Shown here: positions 54,815-63,974 of the stretch, one piece after another
How the letters are laid out: each line of letters starts with the position of its first letter
Position numbering within the stretch: position 1 is the first letter of the stretch
From: Aminobacter aganoensis
Lineage (GTDB): Bacteria; Pseudomonadota; Alphaproteobacteria; Rhizobiales; Rhizobiaceae
Length of the DNA stretch: 64,000 nt
NCBI RefSeq assembly: GCF_014206975.1
Contig: NZ_JACHOU010000019.1
Coordinates: 27,189 to 91,188, forward strand
Direction of reading: 5' to 3'
Notes under the pieces: generated by a model
The model's input: only the letters and a program-made list of their open reading frames with translations
The model's database searches: none
What the model was told of the DNA's origin: nothing
Made by a program: the position numbers and the translations under genes

Positions 54815-55999
54815 TTAGTTCTTTTTTGATTTCGAATAGGCGCGCATCGCCTCGACAGATTTCTCGGCCGCCTCGGCGAGCGTGTCGGCGACGATCACCT
54901 GTTCGCCCGACTCGGCCAGGATGCGCCGGCCCTCCTCCACGTTGGTTCCGGCAAGCCGCACCACGAGAGGCACCTTGACGCCAACTTCGCGGATTGCCTT
55001 GATGACGCCCTCGGCGACCCAGTCGCAGCGGTTGATACCGGCGAAGATGTTGACGAGGATGGTCTCGATGTTCTTGTCGGCAAGCACGGCGCGGAAGGCC
55101 TTGGCAACGCGCTCAGGCGAGGCGCCGCCACCGATGTCGAGGAAGTTCGCCGGCTCGCCGCCTGCGATCTTGATCATGTCCATGGTCGCCATGGCCAGGC
55201 CGGCACCGTTGATGATGCAACCGATGTTGCCGTCGAGGCCGACATAGGACAGGCCGCGGTCGCTGGCGAAGGTTTCGCGCGGGTCTTCCTGCGACTTGTC
55301 GCGCAATTCCGAGATTTCGGCGCGGCGGAACAGCGCGTTTTCGTCGAACGACATCTTGGCGTCGAGCGCGATCAGGTTGCCGTCGCGGGTGATGACCAGC
55401 GGGTTGATCTCGAGCATCGAGGCGTCGAAGTCGCGGAAGACACGATAGCAGCCGAGCAGTGTGTCGACGGCCTTGCCGATCAGGCTGTTGTCGAGGCCGA
55501 GGCCAAAGGCGATCTCGCGTGCCTGGAACTGCTGCATGCCAGCGCCCGGATCGACGATGGCGCGGATGATCGAGTCGGGCTGCTTTTCGGCAATCTCCTC
55601 GATCTCCATGCCGCCCGAAGCCGAAGCCACGATCATGACGCGTTCCGACTTACGGTCGAGCACGATGCCGAGGTAGAGTTCCTGGCGGATGTCGACGGTT
55701 TCCTCGACATAGAGGCGCGACACCAGCTTGCCCTTGGGGCCGGTCTGATGCGTTACCAGCTTGCGGCCGAGCATCGACTCCGCGGCTTCCGATACTTCGT
55801 TGTCGGAGCTGCAGATGCGGATGCCGCCGGCCTTGCCGCGGGCACCGGAATGGATCTGGGCCTTGACTACCCACTTGCCGCCGCCGATCTCGCTGGCGCG
55901 ATAGGTCGCCTGCTCGGGGCTGTAGGCCAGCCCACCGCGCGGGATCTGCACCGAGTAGCGGGCGAGCAGTTCCTTGGCCTGATATTCATGAATATCCAT
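54815..55999 (-). CDS. mtkA: Malate-CoA ligase (malate thiokinase) large subunit
   Basis: A 394-residue SucC-type subunit with the ATP-grasp domain ('[23 protein letters not shown]', '[18 protein letters not shown]') and the C-terminal ligase domain ('[30 protein letters not shown]', '[19 protein letters not shown]'). It activates malate to malyl-CoA with ATP. GAGGAGGAG precedes ATG 55999; 13 bp after mcl. Confidence 0.92.
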   Translation of the reverse strand: MDIHEYQAKELLARYSVQIPRGGLAYSPEQATYRASEIGGGKWVVKAQIHSGARGKAGGIRICSSDNEVSEAAESMLGRKLVTHQTGPKGKLVSRLYVEETVDIRQELYLGIVLDRKSERVMIVASASGGMEIEEIAEKQPDSIIRAIVDPGAGMQQFQAREIAFGLGLDNSLIGKAVDTLLGCYRVFRDFDASMLEINPLVITRDGNLIALDAKMSFDENALFRRAEISELRDKSQEDPRETFASDRGLSYVGLDGNIGCIINGAGLAMATMDMIKIAGGEPANFLDIGGGASPERVAKAFRAVLADKNIETILVNIFAGINRCDWVAEGVIKAIREVGVKVPLVVRLAGTNVEEGRRILAESGEQVIVADTLAEAAEKSVEAMRAYSKSKKN

Positions 56000-56012
56000 G
56001 TCGAACTCCTCC

Positions 56013-56978
56013 TCAGTTTGGCAGGCTCGTGCGCGACCGCGCCGACTGCTCGATTGCCTCGTGCATGACCAGCACATTGCGCGCCATACGTTCGGATGCT
56101 GCGTCGATCATCTTGCCGTCGAGAGCGGCTGCGCCCTTGCCTTGTTCCTCGGCTTCCTTGAGCACTTCGATGATGCGGCGCGCGCGGGTGACTTCCTTTT
56201 CCGGCGGCGAGAATACGGCGTTGGCCAGCTCGATCTGCGAGGGGTGGATCGCCCACTTGCCCTCGATGCCGAGCGCCGCGGCACGTTTTGCACCGGCGAT
56301 GTAGCCCTCGGGGTCGGAGAAATCGCCAAACGGTCCGTCGATGGGACGCAGGCCATAGGCGCGGCAGGCAACCGTCATGCGCGACAGGGCGGCGTGCCAC
56401 TGGTCACCCGGATAGTCGGGGTTGAGGCCGCCGATGCTGACTGTGCGCGCCTTGCAGCTTGCAGCATAGTCGGCAACGCCGAAATGCATCGCCTCGAGAC
56501 GGCCGCCATAGGCGGCGATCGCCTCGACATTGGCCATGCCAAGCGCCGTCTCGATCAGGGCCTCGAGGCCGACACGGGTCTTGAAGCCCTTGGCGGTCTC
56601 GATCTGGGTGACCATGGCGTCGACCATGTAAAGGTCGGCGGGAACGCCGACCTTGGGCACCAGGATGGTGTCGAGCTTGTCGCCGGCCTGCTCCATCACG
56701 TCGACCACGTCGCGGTACATGTAATGGGTGTCTAGGCCGTTGATGCGGACCGAAATGGTCTTGCCCTTGGCGCGCCAGTCGATCTCGTTGAGCGCCTGGA
56801 TGATGTTCTTGCGCGCCCGCTCCTTGTCCGGCGGTGCGACCGCATCCTCGATGTCGAGGAAGATGTAGTCGGCTTCACCGTCGGCGGCCTTCTTGATCAT
56901 CTCCGGATTGGAGCCCGGTACTGCGAGTTCGCTGCGCTGCAGGCGAAGCTTGCGCAGATGATGGAGTGTATGGCTCAT
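56013..56978 (-). CDS. mcl: Malyl-CoA lyase
   Basis: A 321-residue HpcH/HpaI-CitE type lyase splitting malyl-CoA into glyoxylate and acetyl-CoA. '[41 protein letters not shown]' holds the metal-binding Glu/Asp; '[18 protein letters not shown]' the catalytic region; '[14 protein letters not shown]' the C-terminal CoA site. GGAGGAAAC precedes ATG 56978. Between sgaA (22 bp) and mtkA (13 bp). Confidence 0.95.
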   Translation of the reverse strand: MSHTLHHLRKLRLQRSELAVPGSNPEMIKKAADGEADYIFLDIEDAVAPPDKERARKNIIQALNEIDWRAKGKTISVRINGLDTHYMYRDVVDVMEQAGDKLDTILVPKVGVPADLYMVDAMVTQIETAKGFKTRVGLEALIETALGMANVEAIAAYGGRLEAMHFGVADYAASCKARTVSIGGLNPDYPGDQWHAALSRMTVACRAYGLRPIDGPFGDFSDPEGYIAGAKRAAALGIEGKWAIHPSQIELANAVFSPPEKEVTRARRIIEVLKEAEEQGKGAAALDGKMIDAASERMARNVLVMHEAIEQSARSRTSLPN

Positions 56979-57000
56979 ACTGTTTCCTCCCTGTTCTGCG

Positions 57001-58191
57001 TCAAGCTGCTTTGGCGACGGCCGGCTGAGCCGACAGGCGGTAGTGCTCGAGTGCCGCACCGACGCCGGAGCCGGGCTGGATCTTGACGCCGCAGTCGCGC
57101 AACGACATCTCGGCAGCCGAAATCGCACCGCACATCATCACTTCGTTGACCCAGCCGAGATGGCCGATGCGGAACACCTTGCCGGCGACCTTGTTGAGGC
57201 CGACGCCGAGCGAGGTCTGGTAGCCGTGGAAGGCGCGACGAACGACGTCGGCACTGTCGATGCCCTCGGGAACCAGGATCGCGCTGACCGTGTCGGAATT
57301 CCACTTGGCTTCCTTGGCACAGACACGCAGGCCCCAGGCGTCGACTGCCTTGCGCACGCCGGTTGCCAGGCGGTGATGACGCTCGAAGATGTTGTCCAGG
57401 CCTTCTTCCTGGATCAGGTCGAGGGCAGCGCGCATGCCGCGAAGGAGCTGCACCGCCGGCGTGTAGGGGAAGTAGCCGGTATCGTTGGCGCGTATCTGGT
57501 CCTCGAAGGAGAAGTAGCAGCGGCTGTACTTCGCCGACTTTGCCGCATCGAGCGCCTTCTGGCTGACCGACAGGAAGCCGAGGCCGGGCGGCAGCATGAA
57601 GCCCTTCTGCGAGCCGGAAACGGCGCAGTCGACGCCCCATTCTTCCTGGCGGAAATCGATCGAACCGACCGACGAGACACCATCGACGAACAGCAGCGCC
57701 GGGTGCTTGGCAGCATTCAGCGCAGCGCGCACCGCGCCAACGTCGCTGGTCACGCCAGTGGCGGTTTCATTGTGGGTGACGAAGACCGCCTTGATGCGGT
57801 GCTGCTTGTCGGCAGCGAGACGCTCTGCGTAGATCTCGACCGGGACGCCCGTGCCCCACTCGGCGTCGACGACGTCGACGTCGAGGCCAAAACGCTCGGC
57901 CATGTCGACCCAGAGGTGCGAGAACTGGCCGAAGCGCGACATCAGCACGCGGTCGCCGGGGCTCAGCGTATTGGTGATGGCCGACTCCCAGGCACCGGTG
58001 CCCGAGGACGGGAAGATGAAGGCGCGGCCGGTCTCGTTGCGGAAAACCTTCATCAGGTCAGTGAAGAGGCCACGGGTGAAGCTCGGATAATCCGGCGCGC
58101 GCATGTCCTCCATCGGCATGTTCATTGCCTGCCGGACGGTTTCCGGAACGTTGGTCGGTCCTGGAACGAAAAGCTGATTGAAGCCGGCCAT
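57001..58191 (-). CDS. sgaA: Serine-glyoxylate aminotransferase
   Basis: A 396-residue class V PLP aminotransferase converting serine plus glyoxylate to hydroxypyruvate plus glycine, linking both halves of the serine cycle. N-terminal 'LFVPGPTNVPETVRQAMNMPMEDMRAPDYP' and 'FPSSGTGAWESA' are diagnostic; the PLP lysine is in 'VSGSQKGFMLPPGLG'. First gene of sgaA-mcl-mtkA-mtkB. CGGGAGGAC precedes ATG 58191. Confidence 0.96.
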   Translation of the reverse strand: MAGFNQLFVPGPTNVPETVRQAMNMPMEDMRAPDYPSFTRGLFTDLMKVFRNETGRAFIFPSSGTGAWESAITNTLSPGDRVLMSRFGQFSHLWVDMAERFGLDVDVVDAEWGTGVPVEIYAERLAADKQHRIKAVFVTHNETATGVTSDVGAVRAALNAAKHPALLFVDGVSSVGSIDFRQEEWGVDCAVSGSQKGFMLPPGLGFLSVSQKALDAAKSAKYSRCYFSFEDQIRANDTGYFPYTPAVQLLRGMRAALDLIQEEGLDNIFERHHRLATGVRKAVDAWGLRVCAKEAKWNSDTVSAILVPEGIDSADVVRRAFHGYQTSLGVGLNKVAGKVFRIGHLGWVNEVMMCGAISAAEMSLRDCGVKIQPGSGVGAALEHYRLSAQPAVAKAA

Positions 58192-58345
58192 GAAAAGTCC
58201 TCCCGGAGAATGTTGCGGCGTGGTGCCTGTCTGTGGCGTTCGGGAAGATGATCGGTTTTGCCCCGACCGCTCACAACACCTGTCGGGATAGATTCGCGGA
58301 CCTTGGGGCGTTGGGTGGCGCCTACACTTTCAGATGCACGGACCT

Positions 58346-58370
58346 CCTATCGGATAGGTCGGAACCTACC
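58346..58370. promoter_or_regulatory. Overlapping palindromes upstream of the serine-cycle operon
   Basis: CCTATC, one base, GATAGG (58346-58358) overlaps TAGGT, four bases, ACCTA (58355-58368). Three regularly spaced half-sites are thus present about 155-180 bp before sgaA and 120 bp before the S41 gene. This is a candidate operator for a C1 regulator such as a LysR-type (QscR-like) or LuxR-type protein. Confidence 0.5.
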
Positions 58371-58488
58371 CGGCGCCACGATGGCCCAAGCATGTTGCCG
58401 GCTCACGGAATGTTGTCATCGAAGGGCTCGTTCCGGACTCGGTTCGGTCTGATAATGGCGCAACTGGCGAACGGACCGGCCCAAGGAC

Positions 58489-59730
58489 ATGAAAACCCTC
58501 ACCTCCCTGGCAGTGACCGCCTGGCTCACGCTCACGGCTCCGCATTCGCTGGCGGACGAGCCGCCTCGTTCCGGCCAGCTCGTATTCGACAGGGCGGTCG
58601 AACTGGTGATCGGCCATTACCATGACACGTCGGCGCTCGAGCGGTTCGGCGCCGTGGTGAAGCAAGAGATAGCGGTTGCGCCGATCAGGGCGGACACGCC
58701 CAGGATTCGGGTCAACGAGGCGATCGATAGGGTGCTTGCCAGCCTCGGCGCATCCCATACCGGGCGTTTCCAGCCCGACACCATCGCCTATTTCGAACTG
58801 GCCGACATCTTCCGCTTTGCGATCCGCAACGACTTGAGGCGGCTGTTTCCGCCGGACGGCGAGGTCAGCTATCCCGGCATAGGCATGATCGTGCAACCGG
58901 CCAACGGCGCGCTGTTCGTCAGCGACGTCTATGACGGCTCGCCGGCGGCCCGCGCCGGCATGCTGGTCGGCGACGAGGTCCTTTCGGTCGATGGCGCGCC
59001 CTACCATGAGATCGCCTCGTTCCGCGACAAGATCGGCCGCAGCGTGGACATGCGGATACGACGAAGCGCCGGCGCCCAGCCCGTGACGATAAAGATCGCG
59101 GTGGAGCGGTTGCGCCCGCTGCGAACGTTCGAAAAGGCCATTGAAGACAGCGTCACCGTGAGCGAGCGCAACGGCAAACGTATAGGCTATGTCAGGCTAT
59201 GGACGCTTTCGGCGCCCGATGGCCTGGACATCGTCGCCCGCGAGCTTGCCGACGGCCGCCTCAAGGACGCCGACGGCCTGGTCGTCGACCTGCGCGGGCG
59301 TTGGGGTGGCGGTCCCTCCGATGCGGCGGAACTCTTGGTCGGCGACACCCCGACGTTCCGGCTTATCCAGCGCGACGGCGAGGCGACGCTTGCCAATATG
59401 CGCTGGCGACGGCCCGTCATAGCCATCATCGACGAAGGGGCGAGAAGCGGGCTGGAACTCTTCGCCTATGCCCTGAAGACCAACGGCATTCCGCTTGTCG
59501 GAGCGCGAACGGCCGGCGCGTTGCTGGCTGGGCGCGCCTATCTCCTGCCCGACGACAGCCTGCTCGAAGTGGCGGTGTCGGACGCCGTCATCGGCGACGA
59601 TGTCCGGCTCGAAGGGCGCGGCGTCGAGCCGGACATTCCCGTGGCTTTCAGCCTCCCCTATGCCGCGGGTCGCGACCCGCAGCGCGACGCCGCGCTGGAG
59701 CAGATGGGCCGCATCCTGACCGGCGGCTGA
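58489..59730 (+). CDS. Exported S41 (C-terminal processing) peptidase-like protein
   Basis: A 413-residue protein with a signal peptide (about 1-22, 'SLAD'), a PDZ-like domain ('IGMIVQPANGALFVSDVYDGSPAARAGMLVGDEVLSVDG', about 127-165) and the S41 core ('DADGLVVDLRGRWGGG', 'IDEGARSGLELFAYAL', 'VGARTAGALLAGRAYLLPD'). The catalytic Ser is in 'GARSGLE'. The Lys that completes the dyad in CtpA is not at its usual place ('TAGALLAGR'), so it belongs to a subgroup with another catalytic arrangement or is inactive. Divergent from sgaA; role unknown. Confidence 0.82.
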   Translation: MKTLTSLAVTAWLTLTAPHSLADEPPRSGQLVFDRAVELVIGHYHDTSALERFGAVVKQEIAVAPIRADTPRIRVNEAIDRVLASLGASHTGRFQPDTIAYFELADIFRFAIRNDLRRLFPPDGEVSYPGIGMIVQPANGALFVSDVYDGSPAARAGMLVGDEVLSVDGAPYHEIASFRDKIGRSVDMRIRRSAGAQPVTIKIAVERLRPLRTFEKAIEDSVTVSERNGKRIGYVRLWTLSAPDGLDIVARELADGRLKDADGLVVDLRGRWGGGPSDAAELLVGDTPTFRLIQRDGEATLANMRWRRPVIAIIDEGARSGLELFAYALKTNGIPLVGARTAGALLAGRAYLLPDDSLLEVAVSDAVIGDDVRLEGRGVEPDIPVAFSLPYAAGRDPQRDAALEQMGRILTGG

Positions 59731-59741
59731 TCCAGCCCGGG

Positions 59742-61067
59742 TCAGACGCCCGTGGTCGGGCGATGCTTGGTGCCGTCGATGAACCGTTCATAGCGGAACG
59801 CCGTTGGGTCCACCAACGGCCGGTTGCCGGTAACGAGGTCGGCCGCCAGCCGCCCCGCAGCCGGACCGATGCCAAAGCCATGGCCGGAAAAGCCGGTGGC
59901 GATCACCAGCCCCGGCAGCGAGTTGACCGGAGAGATGACAGGCACCGCGTCGGGTGTCGCATCGATGAAGCCGGCCCAGCGCTGCACGGTAGGCACGCCC
60001 TTCAGCACGGGGAAGACCTTTTCCATGTTGGCGCGTGCCTGCTCCAGCGGCGCAACCGCAGGCGCCGGATCGAGCGTGCGATGGCGTTCGTAGACGCTGC
60101 CTTCGCCTTCCAGCTTGGGCGACATCCCCCACGGGCCGCCGACGAACTCGCCGAAACGCAAGCCGACCGAGCGCCACTCGCGCGACAGGATCGGCAGGAA
60201 GTCGGCGAGATAGCGGAAGCTGTCAGGTATCAGATGGTGGTAGCTGATCATGCCATTGGCAATGGTGTAGCCGCCGTCGAGGCGCTTGCGGTAGGCAAAA
60301 CCCTCGGTCCAGGCCGCACCATTCGGGCCACCCTCGACCGGGCCGGTGCGCATGACCGACGAACGCACGGCAAGCTGTGGCAGGCGGATACCCAGCGAAC
60401 GACACAGCGTGCTCGACCATGCACCTGCGGCGACAACCACAGTGCCAGCCCGGATCGGGCCGTTCTCGGTGACGACGCCCGAGACACGGCCGCCTTCGGT
60501 CTCGATCCCGAGCACGGCGCAGCGCAACAGAATACCGGCGCCGGCGCGCTGGGCAGCGCGCGCGATCGCCGGTGCTGCCTTTTGCGGTTCGGCGCGACCG
60601 TCGCTCGGCGTGTGCAGTGCCGCGCGGAATGTCTTGCGCGCACCGGGCATCAGGTCTGCAAGCGCCCTGCCCTCGATCATCCTGCTGTCGAGGCCATAGT
60701 CGCCGGCGCTCTTCAGCCAGTCGGCATGATGTTCGACGTCGCTATCGTCCTGGCAGAGATAGAGAATGCCGGTGCGGCGAAAGCCGACGTCCTCGCCGAC
60801 CAGTTCCTCGATGCCGCCCCACATGTTCATCGCCTCGACGATCAGCGGCAATTCGCGCGGATCGCGGCCCATGCGCCGGCACCAGCCCCAGTTCCGGCTC
60901 GATTGCTCGCCGGCGACATGCCCCTTCTCGCAGACGACGACGGAAATCCCCTTCCTCGCCAGGAACAGCGCGGCACTGACGCCGATGATGCCGCCCCCGA
61001 CGATGATGACGTCGGCGCTCTTCGGCTGGAGGTCGCCAGCGGGAACCGGATCGACTGGAGGCCCCAT
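59742..61067 (-). CDS. FAD-dependent oxidoreductase (DAO superfamily)
   Basis: A 441-residue flavoenzyme of the D-amino-acid/sarcosine/glycine oxidase group. The FAD-binding 'ADVIIVGGGIIGVSAALFLARKG' is at about 18-40. 'SSRNWGWCRRMGRDPRELPL' resembles the region near covalent flavin in sarcosine oxidases, and 'GFSGHGFGIGPAAGRL' is the C-terminal FAD contact. The substrate is unknown; a secondary amine or D-amino acid is likely. Divergent from a nucleoside hydrolase gene across a palindrome. Confidence 0.85.
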   Translation of the reverse strand: MGPPVDPVPAGDLQPKSADVIIVGGGIIGVSAALFLARKGISVVVCEKGHVAGEQSSRNWGWCRRMGRDPRELPLIVEAMNMWGGIEELVGEDVGFRRTGILYLCQDDSDVEHHADWLKSAGDYGLDSRMIEGRALADLMPGARKTFRAALHTPSDGRAEPQKAAPAIARAAQRAGAGILLRCAVLGIETEGGRVSGVVTENGPIRAGTVVVAAGAWSSTLCRSLGIRLPQLAVRSSVMRTGPVEGGPNGAAWTEGFAYRKRLDGGYTIANGMISYHHLIPDSFRYLADFLPILSREWRSVGLRFGEFVGGPWGMSPKLEGEGSVYERHRTLDPAPAVAPLEQARANMEKVFPVLKGVPTVQRWAGFIDATPDAVPVISPVNSLPGLVIATGFSGHGFGIGPAAGRLAADLVTGNRPLVDPTAFRYERFIDGTKHRPTTGV

Positions 61068-61120
61068 TCATTTCTCTCCAATGAGCCAACAGCAGGTGCC
61101 CCGTGCCGGCTTGAAAATAA

Positions 61121-61136
61121 CATACAGTACTGTATG
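61121..61136. promoter_or_regulatory. TetR-type operator in the divergent promoter
   Basis: CATACAGTACTGTATG is a perfect 16-bp palindrome between the FAD oxidoreductase and nucleoside hydrolase genes. A TetR regulator gene follows downstream and is the obvious ligand. The site would control both directions. Confidence 0.7.
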
Positions 61137-61201
61137 CATGACGCTCGATTTCTTGCAATGCCGCCGGAGGCTATCCGGCGATCGAACCGGGGGAAAGTGC
61201 C

Positions 61202-62143
61202 ATGTCGCCACGCAAGATCATTATCGACACCGACCCCGGCCAGGACGACGCATTCGCCATCCTTTTCGCGCTCGGCTCGCCCGAACTGGAGGTGCTTGCC
61301 CTGACCACCGTCGGCGGCAACGTGCCGCTGGCACTGACCTCGCGCAACGCCCTGCAGATCGCCGAACTCGCCGGCCGCGCCGACGTACCGGTCTATGCCG
61401 GCTGTTCGCGGCCGATGGTCAAGGCGCTCAAGACCGCCGAATACGTCCACGGCCCGACCGGCATCGACGGCTGCGTCCTGCCCGAACCGAGCAGGTCATT
61501 GCAGGACAAGCATGCCGTCAACTTCCTGGTCGACACGTTGATGGCCGCTCCCGAAGGCGAGATCACCGTCTGCACGCTCGGCCCCATGACCAACCTCGGC
61601 ATGGCCATGGTGATGGAACCGCGCATCATCCCGCGCATCCGCGAAGTGGTTCTGATGGGCGGCGGCTTCTTCGAGGGCGGCAACGCCACGCCAGCCGCCG
61701 AATTCAACATCTGGGTCGATCCGCACGCGGCAGCCGTCGTGTTCGATTCCGGCGTGCCGGTGACCATGGCCGGTATCGATTGCACCTACACCGCCCAGAT
61801 GACGCCGGAATGGCTGCAGCAGCTTCGCGCCTTGGGCACCCGCTCGGCCGTCGAGGCCGCCAACATGGCCGACTTCTACCGCCAGTACGGCTCGCACAAG
61901 TTCCCGACCGAGGCCCGGCCTATCCACGACGCCTGCGTCACCGGCTATCTGCTGGCGCCGCATCTCTACGAGCAGAAGCAGTGCAACGTCACCATCGAAC
62001 TGATGTCGCCGGAGACCATCGGCATGACCGTGGTCGACTGGTGGCACGTCACCGGCCGGCGCAAGAACTGCAACGTGCTGCGCCGCATCGATGCCGACGG
62101 TTTCTTCGCGCTGATGCTGGAGCGCTTCGCCAACCTGCCCTGA
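61202..62143 (+). CDS. Nucleoside hydrolase (inosine-uridine preferring type)
   Basis: A 313-residue calcium-dependent hydrolase of the IU-NH fold. 'IIIDTDPGQDDAFAILFAL' (about 6-24) is the metal-binding signature and 'AEFNIWVDPHAAAVVFDSG' carries later active-site residues. It splits ribonucleosides into base and ribose, or acts on related N-ribosides. Neighbours (oxidoreductase, aminotransferase, TetR) do not form a known purine pathway. Confidence 0.9.
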   Translation: MSPRKIIIDTDPGQDDAFAILFALGSPELEVLALTTVGGNVPLALTSRNALQIAELAGRADVPVYAGCSRPMVKALKTAEYVHGPTGIDGCVLPEPSRSLQDKHAVNFLVDTLMAAPEGEITVCTLGPMTNLGMAMVMEPRIIPRIREVVLMGGGFFEGGNATPAAEFNIWVDPHAAAVVFDSGVPVTMAGIDCTYTAQMTPEWLQQLRALGTRSAVEAANMADFYRQYGSHKFPTEARPIHDACVTGYLLAPHLYEQKQCNVTIELMSPETIGMTVVDWWHVTGRRKNCNVLRRIDADGFFALMLERFANLP

Positions 62144-62154
62144 GGGACGACGAG

Positions 62155-62751
62155 ATGACGCGCGGCGCGAGCCCCGAACGGCCCACCAAACCCGAAACGC
62201 GGAAAACGCTGTCGCGCGAGGCGTGGATTGCGGCTGCCATCGCGACGCTGGAGAAGAAGGGCGTCGCCAACGTCAAGATCGACCACCTGTCCAGGCAGCT
62301 CAAGGTTACGCGCGGCAGCTTCTATTTCCACTTCAGGAACCTGAAGGACCTGCTCGACAGCCTTCTCGAGCAATGGCGGCAACGCAACTGCAAGCCCTTC
62401 GAGGCGCTGATCGACCAGGAGGTCATCGACGGCCCCGCCTATTTCGATGCCGTGACCGGCGTGTGGATCAGCGAGGACCCGTTCAGTCCGCGCCTCGACC
62501 TCGCCATCCGCGACTGGGCCCGCAGCTCGGCCGTGATTGCCCGCAAGGTGCAGTCCCAGGACGATTTTCGCATGGCGCTGCTCGTCCGCGCCTTTGCTGC
62601 CATGGGTTACGACGATGACGAGAGCCTGATCCGCGCCCGCATCACCTATTTCCAGCAGATCGGCTACTACGCCACCCACTTCAAGGAGCCGCCGGCCGAC
62701 CGGAAGCGCTTCCGCTCGCTCTACACCAAGATCCTGATCGGCTCCGAATAA
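62155..62751 (+). CDS. TetR family transcriptional regulator
   Basis: A 198-residue regulator. The N-terminal HTH 'AWIAAAIATLEKKGVANVKIDHLSRQLKVTRGSFYFHFRNLKDLLDSLLEQW' (about 22-75) is clearly TetR; the rest is the ligand domain. Start ATG 62155, 11 bp after the nucleoside hydrolase stop. It probably binds the palindrome at 61121 and controls this cluster. Confidence 0.9.
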   Translation: MTRGASPERPTKPETRKTLSREAWIAAAIATLEKKGVANVKIDHLSRQLKVTRGSFYFHFRNLKDLLDSLLEQWRQRNCKPFEALIDQEVIDGPAYFDAVTGVWISEDPFSPRLDLAIRDWARSSAVIARKVQSQDDFRMALLVRAFAAMGYDDDESLIRARITYFQQIGYYATHFKEPPADRKRFRSLYTKILIGSE

Positions 62752-62783
62752 CAGCGCCATCCCGCGTGAACCGAGGAAACGAA

Positions 62784-63902
62784 ATGTCCCTGCCAGTGCC
62801 CTATCTGTCCGCCCGGACCCTGACGGTCGTCAAGAAGATCGACACGTCGGGTGCGCCGCGCGTCGTCAATCTCGGGCTCAACGAAAGCTGGCTCGGGGCT
62901 GCGCCCGGCGTGGTCGAGGCGATCCGCGAGGCGGCACCCCAGGTCTATCGCTATGCCGATCCGGGCTGCGGCACCATGCGCGCGGCCATCGGCAGGCAGT
63001 TCAATCTCGATCCGGCCCGCATCGTCTGCGGCAACGGCTCGGAGGAACTGCTCGACGCCGTCGGCCGCGTCTATGCGCGTGCCGGCGACGAGATCCTGTT
63101 CCCGGCCTACTCGTTCCTGCAGTTCGCCATCGTCGCCTACCGTCTCGGCGCCAAGGCGGTCGAAGCGCCGCTCGGGCCTCAATTCTCGGTCGATGTCGAC
63201 GCGCTTCTGGCCGCCGTCACGCCGGCAACCCGCGTCATCTTCCTCGCCAACCCCAACAATCCAACCGGCTCGGTCGTGCCCATGGACGAGGTCGCGCGAC
63301 TGGCACGTGAACTGCCGTCGCATATCGTGTTGGTGCTCGATGCGGCCTACGCCGAATATGTCGATCCCGCCGAGGCCGTCGCGACCTTCGAGATCGCCGA
63401 CCGCCACCCCAACGTCATCGTCACCCGCACCTTCTCCAAGGCCTACGGATTGGCCTCCGCCCGCGCCGGCTGGGCCTACGCCCATCCGGAGGTCGTCGCC
63501 GCGCTGAACAACGTCCGCGGCATCGGGAACGTCAATGGACTGGCACAGGTGGCGGCGACGGTTGCCGTCGGCGAACAGGATTTCATCCAGCACGTCCGCG
63601 CCCGCACCGCCGAGGAGCGCGACTATCTCGAAGGCCAGTTGCGTACGCTCGGCTTCGAGATTTCGCCGAGCGCCGCCAATTTCGCCTTTGTCCGCCTGCC
63701 CGGCGCGTCGGAGGGCTGGGCGCAGGCGACGGTGGCACGGCTGGCCAAGCAGGGCTTCATCATCCGCTCCAACGAAGACTATGGCCTGCCCGAATGGCTG
63801 CGCATCTCGATCGCCGACCGTGCCGATCTCGATGAAATGCTTGCCCTGCTCCGCGTCGAAGCCCGCGCCGCAAACGGCGAGCAGCTGGCCGCCGGCGCTT
63901 AA
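62784..63902 (+). CDS. Histidinol-phosphate aminotransferase-like PLP enzyme
   Basis: A 372-residue class I/II aminotransferase. The PLP lysine is in 'TRTFSKAYGLASARAGWAYA'; 'IVCGNGSEELLDAVGRVYARAGDEILFPAYSF' and 'IFLANPNNPTGSVVP' are typical of HisC. GAGGAAACG precedes ATG 62784. In this cluster a specialised role on an unknown amino acid is more likely than histidine synthesis. Follows tetR by 32 bp. Confidence 0.85.
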   Translation: MSLPVPYLSARTLTVVKKIDTSGAPRVVNLGLNESWLGAAPGVVEAIREAAPQVYRYADPGCGTMRAAIGRQFNLDPARIVCGNGSEELLDAVGRVYARAGDEILFPAYSFLQFAIVAYRLGAKAVEAPLGPQFSVDVDALLAAVTPATRVIFLANPNNPTGSVVPMDEVARLARELPSHIVLVLDAAYAEYVDPAEAVATFEIADRHPNVIVTRTFSKAYGLASARAGWAYAHPEVVAALNNVRGIGNVNGLAQVAATVAVGEQDFIQHVRARTAEERDYLEGQLRTLGFEISPSAANFAFVRLPGASEGWAQATVARLAKQGFIIRSNEDYGLPEWLRISIADRADLDEMLALLRVEARAANGEQLAAGA

Positions 63903-63910
63903 ACCATGCA

Positions 63911-63937
63911 AAAAAGCCCGGCGTGAGCCGGGCTTTT
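63911..63937. terminator. Bidirectional Rho-independent terminator
   Basis: AAAAGCCCGGC, loop GTGA, GCCGGGCTTTT: a perfect 11-bp stem with A- and T-runs on each side. It lies 9 bp after the aminotransferase gene and before a convergent minus-strand gene. Confidence 0.9.
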
Positions 63938-63974
63938 CCGAGTTGCTTTTGGCTTGGCGCTCCGAGCTTGCGGC

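Noticed and set aside
53904..55999. Succinyl-CoA synthetase (sucCD)
   Set aside because: Same fold, but placed between malyl-CoA lyase and serine-cycle genes and not beside TCA-cycle genes such as sucAB or mdh, so malate-CoA ligase is preferred.
59199..61304. A 701-codon plus-strand frame
   Set aside because: A shadow of the S41 and FAD oxidoreductase genes; it crosses their boundary and the divergent promoter.
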